Shown here: in pieces, positions 48,601-62,539 of the stretch
Layout: every line of letters begins with the position of its first letter
Numbering within the stretch: position 1 is the stretch's first letter
Origin: Trogon surrucura
Lineage: Eukaryota > Chordata > Aves > Trogoniformes > Trogonidae
Assembly: GCA_020746105.1 (NCBI GenBank)
Contig: CM036633.1
Location: forward strand, 13,376,501-13,440,500
Length of the DNA stretch: 64,000 bases
Reading direction: 5' to 3'
Translations under genes and position numbers: made by a program
Notes under the pieces: model-generated
The model's input: only the letters and a program-made list of their open reading frames with translations
Database searches by the model: none
Told to the model about the DNA's origin: nothing

Positions 48601-51119
48601 AGCCAAGCAGCACAGGCACAAAGTGAAAAGGTCATTTGGTAATACAGTGTTCACTTCCCACGCGCCGATTTTCACTTGACTAGAAACTGTTAATAAGTTA
48701 CCCCCTGGCTGGCACCAGCCCAGAACAGCGCGTACAGGCATCGCTAATAATTAAGGGGTTTCAGTATTAGTCTGAGATGAAAGTAATCTTCAGAAACAGG
48801 GCTGAGTACATTAGGGATAAGAAACAGGCACCTTCACAGAACAGACTTTTGGCGACAGTAATTTTGACTTAATGGAAAGACACAAGTGTCTGTAAGTGGC
48901 AGTTTCCGGAGCAAATGCATTTGTTAGACCTCCCTGGAAAACTAGGGGTTCTTCGGGCTTGAACCCAGGCTAGGGTTTCATTCTGCACGGGTTAGAGAAA
49001 CAGGCCTGTAGGTAGCTGGGAAAAGATGAGCCTGGACACCAGCTCCTGCTTGGTTTGGAAGAGAAAAGCTCCTTTCCAAGCTAAGGGATGCACTCAGGAA
49101 GATGAACGGCCAGGGACAAGGCAGCACTCGTGGTTCTCGGGTCCTTCTCATTCCCAGGGTGCTATTCAGGTAGGGCAGGGATGTCCTACACGGCACCGGC
49201 TCCTTCCCGCAGTGCCAGACCCTGCAGAGAGGGTGGCTGAGCTGACCAGCAGAGCAAAGGCGTGACTGGGATGGGGTGGGAGAGGTGACAGCACTGTCAG
49301 GGTGGGCTGAAACTTTTCACACAGTAGCTGCAGTGTCCCGTCTGCAAGGGGGGCCTCACTCCTGAGCTCCTTATAAGCCAGATGGTGGAGCCCCAGCAAC
49401 AGCTTGTCTGTGAGGTCTGTCCCACCCCAGAGGTGATCCACAAGCTCTGTGCATGAGAGACAGCTCAGCAGCCTGTCACCACTTTTGGGGACTGGCCCAG
49501 CAGTGGCTTGCACTGGTAGGTGATGATGATCTTGCCTTGGTTTTCACATGCTGCTCTCTCACTGAGTTAACATTTCTTCTTTCTCTTTTTTTATTTTTTT
49601 TGTCCCCTTTGGTTTACCCTGGTGAGTCAGGAGAAGATGCTGATCATGATCACTGAGAAATGATAAGCCAGCCAAGCATGATGTTGGCTAGCTGGAGGCA
49701 CCTTGCAGAAATCGAAGCACACCCTGGAGGGATGAAGCAATGCCTGGCTGAAGGGTTTGTGGTGGATGGTGAGATTTCGTTCACAGATATTTCTCCCTCA
49801 CCAAATCCTGCCAGTAGGACTTACAGCCACAGTAGGATTTACAGCCACAGCTGTTGGCCTTCTGCTCACAGTAATTTTTCCTCTTCAAAACCCAAACCAA
49901 AGATAAGGAAAAAATAAATTCAGGATGACCTCAAACATTGGCACCCAGAGCATCTTCAGAAACTTTACGTGGGACCACATAGTTTTGATCCAAACTAGAC
50001 ATAATAATTTTTTAATGTTCTCATCAGCTTTGTTGTTTACTAAGAGCAGTTTCCTGATACTCCTGTCTTCCGTTTCTCTTTGTGCACCTTCAAAACCCTT
50101 TGGGTCTAAACACTAAACTTCTTATCTCCTCTTTCTTTTTTTTTTTTTTTCTTTTTTGCTATGCCAACTTAGGTTTCTTTGGGGGAGGGGCAGGCTTCAC
50201 AGATGGATCTTGGAATCTCAACTAAAAAATTAAGCCACAGGAGTTCCAAGTGCATAAATCTCTCCTTTAGGAAAGTTTTCCAGGTTATGCCAAGGCGATT
50301 GTATTGCACCTCTTAAAATTCTAGCTGCTAATAACAACACATCATCCTTTTTGGTGATTGCAGTAAACCAAATGTTCTTATGTTTTTATCTGTACCTCCG
50401 CTGTGGGATCTGAGCTAAAAGGATAGCTGATGGGATCACAGTATTTCCAGTCTTGAAAAAACCTTCACTCAGAACATTCAATTTCAACAAGTATCTCAGT
50501 GACAGATGGGACTTCCCATTACAGGCCACTTCCTCCGTGAGAAGGAATCCACTAATATTGGAAGCACAATGCACAGCCTGTACAGCCTCTCCGTGCTCAT
50601 CTGCTCCCCTTAAGACATCGAATGTGAAATGCCGTCTGGTAACCATGTGCATTCAGAACACATTTGTGTGGAGACAAATTACATAGCTGGAGGAGGCATT
50701 TCAGAATCTCCCTTCACAGCGCCATCAAAGACTCCGGGAAATGGGTACGGAAAAGCCTCGCCTTTGAGATAATACCAGTTGCATCCTCTCCTGGTTGGCG
50801 AAGGGGGATTTTATGGGGCTCTGAGAGGTGGAGGTGGTGAAGGTATAAGATTGTGGTTGCTTGTTCTTTTATTGAGTCTGATTTGACCTGCCCTGTTTGC
50901 AATGAGGTCTAACAGGCAGCAAAAGAGCAGCTGTCTTGCAAGCTCCTGTCTCTGGTGGCAGGCAGAGGTACCAGAGGCAGCGGGTGAGCACTGAAAAACC
51001 TGGAGGGACTGTATCAGTACATGACTCTCAGTTAGCTGCTCTTTGATCTGGTGTACTAAGTATGATCCTTTTGGTTGAGCTATTGTGCTTTGATTACAGC
51101 CTAAAAACTGCATGCGTAC
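45643..51119. other. Non-coding stretch; small tandem pair at 49813-49848
   Basis: About 5.5 kb without a recognised gene. AGTAGGA(C/T)TTACAGCCAC occurs twice in tandem at 49813-49848. A T15 run lies at 50136-50150. The region 48720-48900 is A+T-rich with TAATAATTAA words. The open frames are short and overlap on both strands. Confidence 0.55.
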
Positions 51120-51660
51120 TTAAATGCGTGAGCAAATACAGTGAACTGTTTCTTGGAAAGCGAGCTCTCACAGTTTAATTTATCTCACTTATCCCTCCAG
51201 TCTGGCAGCTTATAAGTAACTGCTATGATCAGAGACAAGTTGTTTCCCATTCTATCTGGAGGCAAATAATAGTTTCACAGAAAGGGATCTGACACTTGCG
51301 GTACCTAAGTGTTTCTCACATACAGAACATTTGAAAATCATGCTTCAAGTGCTGGGTGTCAGGCAAGGAGCCAGCCTTCGCTTTTTTGTGATGAATCTGC
51401 TACCTGGACCCGGGCCAGCACGATGTACCATGGATCAGGTACATACTGTGGTTAATGAGGCAGCGACAACACAACGACCATTGTGCTCTCACTAATAGGA
51501 ACTAATGGGGCATTGCTGAAGAGTGAATGATGCCACGTATGTAACTGTGAGATGGATGTGTGTATTTAATAGGGCACAGATTAGAAAGTAATCAATAAGT
51601 CTGGCCCGTAACCTTAATGGAGCTGATATGGTCAAGAAACACCAGGTAGAAGAACTATCT
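51120..51660. promoter_or_regulatory. Candidate conserved non-coding element
   Basis: Mixed-composition, non-repetitive sequence. It holds GTTTAATTTATCTCACTTATC near the left end and a SOX-type CATTGTG word next to repeated ACAAC words at about 51466-51486. The open frames are negligible. Inference only. Confidence 0.25.
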
Positions 51661-52359
51661 TTGCAAAACAGCGGAAGGGCCCCAATGGGCTTTCCAGGTT
51701 GCCTTCAAGAGGGGCCGACAGGGATGCCTTACCCTGAGAATGCAGGCCGTGGCAGAGCGATTTACCAATGCTGCTGAAAAACTGGGTCTTCCCTAACATG
51801 AGCTACTCACTTTTGACTCAAGGACTGACACCACACAGAAGCGACTCCCTCGCTTCACAGCAGCTTCCACTGTGCTTGCTGGGATCCTCACAGTCAGTTT
51901 GCGACTGTCCCGGTCTGCTGTGACTTTGCTCAGAAGCTAACACCCAAGCAAGAGGTGTGCATCTCATGGGATGAAAGTGCAAGCTTTATTTTTTTACAGA
52001 CTCATCTGTTGGCTGCAAAAATATGTGGGTTTTGAGCGAAAACCCAGCCTAAAGGGCTGAAAAAACCTGTCTGTGGAACATGCATGTGCGGGACACGTCT
52101 CCAGTGATACCCATGGGCTGGGAGAGGGTATCTCCATCTTCTCTGGACACCAAGCTGAAGTGGATCTGTGCCACTGTGCGTGAAGAACTCTTAGTAAAAC
52201 AACGTGGAAAGAAGCACATTACATCCTTTCAGCTGAATGACACTAGCTGAGGCAACAACATTTTACTCCCTGTGGTGCTAAGCAAGGCATAAATCCTTTG
52301 AGAATTGAAGTAATAGACATAAACCCTCCCCTCTCGTCTTCCCCCTTTGACTCCACTCT
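51661..52359. other. Non-coding stretch, nothing recognised
   Basis: No gene, repeat family or notable motif cluster seen. Confidence 0.5.
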
Positions 52360-53060
52360 TCCCCACTCCTGTATTAACGGATATTTTAAATCTGGAAGGA
52401 ATTCAAGAGTCTGTAGTAGGTAGTTAAACATCCAGATGTATCAGTAATAATTATGCTCAGCTTGGGGAGGCGAGGCACTTGAATAACAGGCATGGTTTCC
52501 ATGGATGGCTACAAGATTATAAACATAAAATTTATAAGTGGAATGGGAACATTTGGTTTATTTTCTCTTCTCTTTACAATCACTGCAGTTTAAATTGAAA
52601 ACAGTGAAGGGTAGCAGAGCCAGGCAACAACCTGAAGACTGTAAACAAAATAATTCATGTCTTACTGATGGGATATGGTCATATAATCAGTAAATTAATT
52701 TAGCCTACTCTAGTTTCACCATTAACTTTCTATTTTCTCATTTCATTGGCATTTCCCTGCCCAGTTTATGTCTCTGCTCAATACATATTATGCTATAAAC
52801 CAGAGGCAAATATCTTGAAGGGTAAATAAAGAGGTAACGAGTCTACAAAAAAGATGTTATTGAGGTACATTAACTTCTACTTACTATCTTTTAAACTTTT
52901 CTTGATCCAAGATTCATTTTTACTATTTGATAGGTTTCCAATATAAAAACAGAATGCCAAGAGATTAGATTTTTACACTGTGTCCTTAGTACCTAACAGC
53001 ACCAAATATTTCCCTGAGACAAGACAAGTATTTATGACCCGGAAAGGAAGGGAAGGCTTG
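52360..53060. promoter_or_regulatory. Candidate conserved non-coding block, A+T-rich
   Basis: About 700 bp of A+T-rich sequence with almost no open frames and no known repeat. It contains AGTAAATTAATTTAGCC and similar words near 52690. Read as a possible regulatory block from composition alone. Confidence 0.27.
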
Positions 53061-56000
53061 CAAACCTGAGGGTATGAAATCAGGGTGACTCAGAACAGAA
53101 GCTGGAAAATCACTTCAAAAGCCCTCACCAGTGATGTCTTGGAGTTGTTGATCTAAGCCATGGTCTGGCAAGAGAGGAACCAATAACTTCTATTGATTTA
53201 ATGCCATCTTTGCTACAAAGCAGACACCTGATATCCATGTGCAAAACCTGTCTGTGCAACAGCACATCTGTGAATGCGTGCAATTAGCGCAATTAGATAG
53301 CAATTTATATGTAAATGCCCATCCAGTCAAATGTGCCTCTACTTAATTTGTGTACGCACTGGGCTATAATCTCAGAGGGGTTTTCTGCATTTCCAAAATC
53401 TGCCCCTTAATCACTGAAGGCAGCAGGCGTTCACACGATGCAAACCACGTTTTAATCGCCAGCTTGCGGTGCTCTGGGGCTGTGGGAGCAGGAGCCAGCG
53501 AGGTGCCAGGACAAGGCGTTGCTGCCGGGGCACAGCAGGGTGCGGTGCCGCTCCCACGGGTCTGTGCCGGGGAGCACGATGCAGCTCACAAGAGCTGGTT
53601 GTCCTGTGGCTGGGCTGCTCTGTCCAAGCAGCAAGGTCTGTGAGATGAGCCAGCCCAAAGCCATGCCTGTATCCTCCCCACCAGCCAAACACCTGCTCCT
53701 CCTGCCCCTGCACAGGGAGGGTGCTCGGGGATGTCTCCTCTGTCCCCAAACCCCGACAGGCTGATCCAGCACCAAGAGACACCTGAGTACCTCCAACTGC
53801 TACCCCATGCATGCCAGCTGCATGTGGCCATCACTGCCATTCAGGGGGGTTTCAGGAACCCCAGTGATGTGGGTAAAACCCATCCAAGCAAAACGTTGTC
53901 TCCTGTGAGCCAACACCTGGATCAGATTTGGGCTCCGGCCTTCTACAAGAATGAAGTTGGGTGGTCAAGCTGGGAGTTTGTGCAGAGAGATGCGGCTCTT
54001 AGGCCACTGCTGTTGAGAACAACTAGGCTGTCACTCAGGATTCAAGCCTGGGCTCTCACGCACTGTCCTTAGCTGACTACCGACTCCTGATCAGCAAAAA
54101 AATCACACAGTAATACTGCTTTCTGTCTTTAACATGCAGCCAAGGACAAGAGGACCTCAGCTGCAGGAAAAATAAAGCTTCTTCACTCACCTCTGCCTTT
54201 ACCAGCTGAGGAATTTGGGTTGGTAAAACATAAAGGTCCCTGACACTGGCAGAGCATATCACGGGTAGGTTAGATGAGCGAAAACACAGCCTTTTCTCCC
54301 TACAGATATCAAACCAGGCTGCTGAAGTCTATGCATACACAGGGAATAAGTAGCAGGTTTGGGAGAACAATATGCAACTTGTACATGCAGGTTTACCAAG
54401 AAGAGGCTAAATTTTAATAGCAGGAATATTTTAACTGTTCAGCATATAAACAGCTTTCTGGGCTGATCTGATCAATGCTGCTTTGCAGACCACATTTGGT
54501 ATGGTGCTATATATAGTGTTCCTGGAGTTTTATTTAATAGGACGCTACATTTGATCCTAATGTGCCATCTCAGAAGTAATGAAGCAGAAAAGATCTTTAT
54601 CTTCTGTGAAAGTTGCAGTTATTGGCAACCATTCAGAAAAAAAGAAAAGAAAAAAGTAATTGCACAATCTTTGGAGATATTGTATTGCTAACTGATTTTA
54701 GCGCGAAGCTTGGGTGGTTTTCATTCCAAGTTAATCAGGCAATGGACCATATATGTTGCAAATACATCACTTTCAGACACTCTCCACGTATTGACAAATA
54801 CAATTGCAGTGGCTGCTGCCTGAACGAAAGCTTTCTGTGTCTTTGGATCCCTCTTTTGGAGCAAAATTAAATAAATAAATGAGCAGAAGAAGGAAGACTC
54901 TTAACAATGTGCTAAAAGCATCCCTCTCTTCCTCGAGTACAGCATGGTTTGCCATTCAGTTGCATTATTTTTGAGCAACTGATGCAGATGGCACAGGAAC
55001 TCATATGTTTGTGATTGCTCAACATGCTAAATATAGAGCTGGGAGTGAAGATGGGGGCCTAAATTCAGAAGAAGGACTCAGTGCTGCAGGGATTACATTT
55101 TAGTGCCGCTACCAGGAACACAGGAGCTGGACATATCATGTTTGGCACAAGGAGACCTCACTGCCTTCTAGCCCCACTCTGTGCGTGGGTCACGTTGTTG
55201 TTGCTTAATAGTAGTGTTTATAAAAGAGTAAACCAGGAGCTGCTGAAATGGCAGAAGGTGCTGGGGAGAGGTCTGCAGGGTTAGCTCTGCACCCTGAAGA
55301 TGTGTCTACACAACTCCAGGATGGTCGAGGCTTCTTTCTCCAGTCAGGACACGCTGAATGTTCACATCTGCCCTCCAAGGAGAATACGTAAGCCCTGGAG
55401 CTGCACCCCCACCGAGAGAAGGAGGCAGTGAGTCTCCCCTGCACTCTCAGTCTCAAGCTAAGGGAGCATGGGGGGGAAACTGCAGGGAATTGTAGGATTT
55501 TGAGGAGCTGCGTTTTGAGTTTATGCCCCAAAATGCTGCTGCAGCTGCTTACATCCCTCTTGTGAATCTAGTTCTAGAAATTGTTTGAAAAATAGGCTCT
55601 TCTCAGGGTTGGATGAGCTCACCCTTCTCTCTCCCTGAGGACTTTTAAGTTTCATCTTCTGCGTGGCAGAAGCACAGGATTATGTGCCCAAATATATGTG
55701 TAATTGTGTACCATGCACACAAGGATGTGTGACAGGTGTGCGCATGGAAAAGCAACACCACACACACACACACTTTAGTTCCTAGCCCTGGAGTCACAAA
55801 GGCAGATATGGGGACAGCTGCATTCGTGTCACAAAATCAGCTGAGAAATAATCAGGAGGTGCCAGTGGATAGACGGTTGCAGAGCCTCTTCTCCTCTGCT
55901 TTCTGTTGGAGCTGGATTTCCTACCATTCCTTCACTTTCTGACGCATATGTTTCTTGCACTCAAGATTTGTCTGGCCTGCAGACATGACGAGATCCTGGC

Positions 56001-58639
56001 TCATGGACACTGAGGTCATCTGTTTGCGGCCATGCCTTACTGCACATGATCAGACAAATATTTTTCACCTAGGAATATTACCAATAACTCATTGGAAAGA
56101 ATTGCACGATAGGATCTGTTATAAAATAGTCACAAGAGCCCTATCACACAGGGTCATGGTTAGAAAGTCCACCAGTTTTCAGCAATGTTCCCTAAAAGAC
56201 ATTTGGAACCAACCTGAATGCCTTTGTCTACCTATAAGTTGTTTGTGGGTCACCTCAATAGGTCTCGGAAAACAATATGGTTTGGGAAGGCTCTCTGAAA
56301 GTCTCCTGGTCCCACTTTTGGCTCAGAGGAGGGCCCACCTCAGAGTAAGGTGAGGTTGCTCAGGGCTCTGTCCAGTCGAGTTTTGAAAAATTTCTAAGGA
56401 TGGAGATTCTTGGTGTCTGGCTTCCAGCTTACACACAACACACGTGACGAGAAACACCCCTTGTGTATTTACACTTCCTGACCTGCGCAGCATAGAATTC
56501 CACTCAGAATTTAGTAAATTGGTGTAGTTAGAGGCTTTGCTGATGTTGCAAAGGCCGTGGGACCAACCTTTCTCACAGAAACTACCAAAAAAGTGTCGCA
56601 AAGATTGCTCCTTCCCAACACGCATTTGCTGGTGGCAAATTTCAACAATCTCCAAACAGAGACGCAGCCAGTTTTGGCACCATGGGCAAGGGCTTGGCTT
56701 GGAAAATGAAACCATAGGGTTCATGGTGGGGATCTGCAGTGCCTTGCTCCTCCCCAGGCTCTGTCACAACCTGGGCAAAGGGGGTTTGTGCCTCTGCTTC
56801 ACCCTTCTTAGGAAGGGTACAACATGACATGTAGATCTTTCCGTGCTGAGGCATGAGAGCAGTGGTGGAGATGGAAAATTATTTATTTTAAAATGGAAAC
56901 TTGGTGTAATGGGCTATTTCCTAGTGACATGAAACCTCCAGGTTTCCAGCTGATGAGTTAACCTCCCTGCCTCTCTCTCTCTCAGATACCCCTGTCCAAC
57001 AGGATTATGGCCTGCCTTCATATATGCTCCTAAAATCTTAAGTGAAAAACATTCGAAAAGGGAAAATGATATCCCACATGCTAAATCTCCTTGCATGGCC
57101 TGTCACACCTCATGCAGTGCTTGGCCACAGGAGTGTTCACAGTTCTGGAGACCGGGTACCTGCTCTCAGCGTCCTTCACTAAAGAGAGTCCAGAAACTTG
57201 TTCTCCATGCAGCTGGAAGGGCATGCAGCTCTCTACAGCCTGGTTAAACTCTTCTGGCTTTTTGAGGGCATTTCCTGAGAGTTTGGGGGGCTCTGTTGAT
57301 TTCAGTCACATTCCCGTGAAGCTCTCCATGGGCACTGCGGCGCGCGCAGTATCTTCACCCCTCTACCCCGCTCCTTTTTGTCACATAAATGTCAACATGA
57401 ATCATCAGGACAGAAACAAGAGTATCAAAATGGCTGGGTTTCCTGCCCCAGCAGTGACATTCAGAGAATTCTTCAAGCCACCTGTCTTGACTGCGGGGAC
57501 TTGCAGGGGCTTCTCAGAGGATCCGAATCACTTGTAAGGAGCCTCACCGGAAGATGTGAGGTAAAAGGCATCCGATGAAACAAAACCGTGCCTAAAGCTG
57601 AGGGTGTTTCAGCCTGACTCACAGCACACACATCTTCCCTGGGGTGTTTCCAGAGACCTCTCACCATTTGCCTGCCCCGGGCTGCAGATCTGGCCACTTT
57701 GGGCTGCTCTTGTAGCACTTTTTGAGTGTTCGTGGAGGGTAGATGTAAACCACCCTCTTCGTTGTATGCTCAACCCAAAGATTCCAGACATCACTCTGGC
57801 ACAGCCCAGCCTTGATTCAAATCCTGAGCACCCAGACGGGGAGACTCCATCCCCAACCCCGTTGTCAACACCCCACTCTTGAATCGTGGTGGTAGCTCCT
57901 TGATTTTTCCTTGGGAGAATGGCTGACCCAGCTAATCCATGTATTTAGCAAGAAAGATGTTGCTGAACTGGAAGAGCTGTCTCCCATTTTCTCTGAGTGA
58001 ATTATATAAAAGAACTCCTGTGCTCCTACTCCCTGATACCAGTGCTTGAGCTTTGGTTGCCATTTCAGCGGTCCCAGTGAAACTCATGTTTTTCAGGCGT
58101 TTATTATAAAGAATGACAAAATTCCCTTTGGGGCGGGAGCTCAGCAAACACTTAATCAACACAAAGAAGGGGACTAAGTTTTAAATGATTCATTTTCAAT
58201 CATCGTCTCTCTCAGATACACTCCTGCTTCCAAGATTTACATGAAGAAAGAATTTTTAGGGAAACTCAGTTAAAAATATAAAATCCTCCCTCCAGCATCT
58301 GTACTGGAAATTATTTTTTCCATCCTAAAAACCTGGTACAGCCACTCACTGGAGTGAACTGAACTGAACAACGCAGTCTAAAATCAGTAAAAGCCCCCTT
58401 AGGCAACGTCTTTTAGGTTTGCTATTTTCTTCTGTGAAACTTCTCTCAGCGATTCGTGGTGAAGGAATCCTTCTCTATTTTTAATCACCTTCATCATTGT
58501 CTCTGCTCTCTCCTTCCCCTCCCGGCTCAGAGACTCCTTCTCAGGAGCTGTCTGTCCATCTGTCTGTTGGTCACAGCGAGCTGGTGGAGTTTGAAGAGTG
58601 ACAGATTGCCAGTTGGAAGGGAGGCGCAGTCTGGGAGTG
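53061..58639. other. Non-coding stretch; A+T-rich piece at 54300-54880
   Basis: The segment 53450-53800 is G+C-rich with overlapping frames on both strands but no recognised domain. The part at 54300-54880 is A+T-rich and may hold a regulatory element. A (CA)n microsatellite is listed separately. No mobile element is recognised. Confidence 0.5.
55756..55773. repeat. (CA)n microsatellite
   Basis: About nine CA units in a row, beginning after AGCAACAC. Confidence 0.9.
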
Positions 58640-58880
58640 CAGTCTTTAGCTGATAATAACTATTTCATCAACATCAGTTCTTCTGTTTTACAAAGCGTAA
58701 TTCATAAAAAAGAAAACCCTCTCGGAAATTCTCACAATACATAAAAGCATATAAATAAAATATAAATGAAGAAAACAGACACATTAATTACATACAGCAG
58801 AACAGGCTCATCTAAAAATCTCGCTTGTCAGTTTTGATCTCAGGTTTGCCGGTGATATACTGCGTTTTATGGCTGGTGGA
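58640..58880. promoter_or_regulatory. Candidate conserved non-coding element, A+T-rich
   Basis: A+T-rich block with GATAATAACTATTTCATCA and ACATTAATTACATAC-type words, including a TAATTA core near 58785. No repeat or coding signal. Inference from composition. Confidence 0.25.
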
Positions 58881-61800
58881 AGCGAGCTGGAGAATAATCC
58901 TATCCAGAGACGAAAGGCGAATGTGGTCTGAGTCTGGACAATGGGCTTAAGCCCAAAGGCCCTGGGGCTAGGTGGAGAAGGGAGCCAAGGTGTACAAAAC
59001 CCGAGGGCACTGGACTGCAGAGAAAAAAAGGTGATGGATCCATTTCAAGGTGGGAGGAAGACTTTCGAATTTCAGTGGAGTCTGAGCGTAGAGCTTGCAA
59101 AGGAGCAGGGGAGGTGGCGTGAGCACACTCACAGCTAACCGAAAGCTGGACAGTCGCCTTCATGCACAGAGAGAAAAATATGAAGAATGGACTGCGAGCA
59201 TAGTTAAGGCTGGAAAGACTTGTGTATGAATCAATGTCTCTATGAGACACAGAGAAGCTCTGACAAGAGCCACAGGGGCTAGTAATAATTCACAAGTGGT
59301 ACAAAATGAAGCTGGCCGTGCAATTGATACGGAGACAGAGCATGCCTTTAACCCAGGAGAACATGATGCCAGAGGTACGGAAAGCACAGATGCAAACTGC
59401 CACCCTAAACCCTCTAGCCCTGGGCATGTCAAAGAGAGAGGCAGGAGGGGGGACAGATGAAAGGCTGGGTGTAAGGAATGAGAGGGACAAGAGGTTAATG
59501 GAGTGGAGTCGTAGGGCAGAGGACTGCCCGCAGCAGATGCCACTGCTCTTGGGGTGATGGGAGAAGTCCTGAGCACAGAAGGTTCCTGCAGGCTGGTTTT
59601 CATGCTGTGGGATTGAAGGAGCCCCGTGGTGAGGCTGCTCAGCTGCGAGGGTTTAGGAAACAGGGACTGCTACACCAGAAGCAAACATGAAGACAGTGTC
59701 TGGGGGGAATCATGTCTGACCACGCAGGGAGCGGATCCGGACTAGGCAATCACAAAGTGCAGACTTGACATGACTTCTACAAGAGCAAAGACAAAATCTG
59801 ACCTATATTCTCCATGCCTTGGGCCCCAGCAACATTTGGAAGGTTCCTACACCATGTAATGTTGTGCCATCATTTACAAGCCTTGCGTGCAGGCACAGAA
59901 ATTCAGATGCTCGTCATTTGTGAGGGCAGACCCAGAGGCTATCGCTGTGACTATCAGTATGTGCAGGACATGTGGATAAACATATGATCAAATGAGTGTC
60001 ACAGCTCCCTGGTGTCATGCCAGAAAGCATCTGTGTCAGCTGTTGGCAGCGACTTTTGCAAACTTGTGGCTCTGCATCCCTGAGTTTATCAAAGCTCACA
60101 CAGCGGCGAACAGCCTATCGCAGCTCAGAGACCAAACAAATCTGTGGCTCGTCCCCCAAGGTCTTTCCCCTGGTGCTCTTATCTCTGCTGAGAGGAGCAG
60201 AGATGTAGGAGGGCAGCGGGTTGACACACACGCTCTTACCTTGTACCCGCTGTCTGGGCCGCCCGTCTCGTGGGCGTGAAAAGAGTCTACGTGCCTGGAG
60301 AGATCTGAGGGGTCCGCAGAAGGCTCCACTTCTCCATAAGGGCCACAGGAATCTCTGGGAAGGATTTTTCCACTCTGGCAAAACAGAAGTGAGAGGGAGC
60401 ATTGTTGTGGAGATGGCTGGGGTGGAGGGACTGGGGACAAGTGTTGCACTAACAAGGTTTTACTGCCTTGAGGACCTGCTAGATGGAGGCTCAGTAGTGG
60501 TTTTGTTTCATTCTTCTGCATGCTCTGGATGTAACTGTTCTGTTTGTGTAGCTGGCAGGGGCATTTTGTGCATTTTCTTTCGACATTAATACTGCGTCAG
60601 CAGCAGCACTAGGGATCGGTTTCAGAGAAAGCCTCATCTGGGGGAAAAAATTGCAGACATCTAAAAACACAAAATACATTCAGGCTCATTATAGTTATGT
60701 AAGCTTTTTCAAATTCTGAAAAACACGAAACATATCCTTTTTGTGATTTGAAGTTAACGCAGTTTTACTGAAAAACATAGTAAGAAATGAAGAAAAAAAA
60801 TGAAATGAATTTGGACCAAACAAAGCACTCGGTTCTCCCCTCAAAGGTCTCTCCCTCTATTTACAGGTTGAACCACCACTGGTGGTGACTTAGATCCCAG
60901 TGGCTGTGTAGCAAGGTCTCTTGGTATATGGACTTTCTGGCTGTTCAGGATGTTAGTAGGGAGTGAGTACTGATGCAGCTGCAGAAGGACAAAGTCTGTG
61001 TACCCACAGCTGCAGGTATCTGTGCTGGGGCACCAGCACCCAATGCTGGGCATTGCCTGTTATGCCAACAGCCGTGCATAAAATCCTTCTCTGTGCTGTG
61101 CAGAGCTTCTTCACGGCAGCACGTAAAGTGTGTAAAGGCAGTAAAGAGTTTACATCTCCAAGAGTTGCCATGTGAACTTCCACTTCTAACAAACAACGGT
61201 CACAAGCGATGTGAAAGCTGATAAAATGACCGTTCACAGTTCAGGTTTCTGCAAAACCCATTAGGACAGGTCTTGCTGCAAAATCCTGCAAAAATGCACG
61301 AGGATTTGAAAATTATACCTGTTACTTTCCTGCTCATTCACAACCTGTTTGGGAGTGAAACCCTGAGTATCTCTTTGCTGGCAGCAGAACTGCCCTTGTT
61401 TCAGTCTCAAACTCCACAAATCCAGAAGTCTTCCGTGGGACGGGCAGATTTCTCCTCCAAATTGGAGAAATATCAGCAGATGCTGATGGCATGGCCAGGT
61501 TCACACGGTTTTAGATCAGGGGGGTAAAAAAGGAAGCAGCTAGACTTCATCAGCTGCTTTTATTCTTCCCGTGTCCCAAAAACCTCTGATCTAAAGGACA
61601 AGCCCGAGCTGGGAAGTGTGGCTGAGCTGCAGATGGCACAAGCATGCCTGGGCCAGCAGCAGTCCCCAGCCGGGCTGCGTGTGGCAAAAGCCTGTTTAAA
61701 TGCTGTTAAACTACTGCTAGTTTGAGAAGCCCCCATGGGTCTCAGGTTGTGAAGTGCAAAGACTCCCTCAGCACTAACTGCTGTCAAATATTAATGCTGT

Positions 61801-62539
61801 TCCCCTTCCAGCTCTTATTCACAACAAATTTTCATTGCAGCAGGAAATGTTGCTACCCACCAGCTAGTCTGAAGAGCAAAAATGTGGGATTAGCTGCCAG
61901 CTGTAAGACTAAACAAGGAGGCTTCTGACTGAGAAGACACCATTCCCTGCCACAGAAGATGCTGTCAGTCCTGACACGAGTAGCAGCGGGGGACAGGGAA
62001 CGTGCCTTCAAGGAGAGAGACTTCAGTGCGATGGAAAGGAGACTTCTGGTCACACAACCTCTTGACAATGTTTAGCATCTCCTGCCTGGAGGAGAGGTGA
62101 CAACACGCACACCCCGTCTGCACACCATGTTCTCCTGCCTTGAGCAGCCAAACTCCACTGGCCCAGGCAAGCTGGAGTAGGCATTGCCCGGTGTGGTCCA
62201 TCACCTTGCTGCCTGCCCTGCCCCTGGCTGCACCCTCGGGCACACGCAGAGCTGGGGGCATGGAAGAAAGCCCTGACCTGCTCCAGCCCCCAGACAACCA
62301 GCACTGCAGGTTATCCCGGGTAGTGCAAAATGCCCAGGCTGCAGCCACCGAGCTGCACACACCACAGCATCTTCTCCCCTCCCACATGTCCTTTGTGCTC
62401 CTCCTGCCACCCTGCAAGGTCCCCACGGTGGGGCAGAGCCCTTTACTGAGGGTGCGGGGCTGCGGAGAGCAGCGTGAAGGGCTGCTCAGGCCAAATCCCT
62501 GAGTTAGTGTCCTCCTTGGACACCCCCAGCCTTGCACCA
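58881..62539. other. Non-coding stretch, nothing recognised
   Basis: No gene, RNA gene or repeat is recognised. The frames at 59160-59603 and 60096-60521 overlap on both strands. The last 500 bp are G+C-rich; the 238-codon minus frame there (61965-62681) has no domain and crosses the LTR boundary. Confidence 0.5.

Noticed and set aside
53411-53840. Overlapping frames of 80-133 codons on both strands
   Set aside because: They lie in a G+C-rich segment, overlap in several frames and lack any recognised domain.
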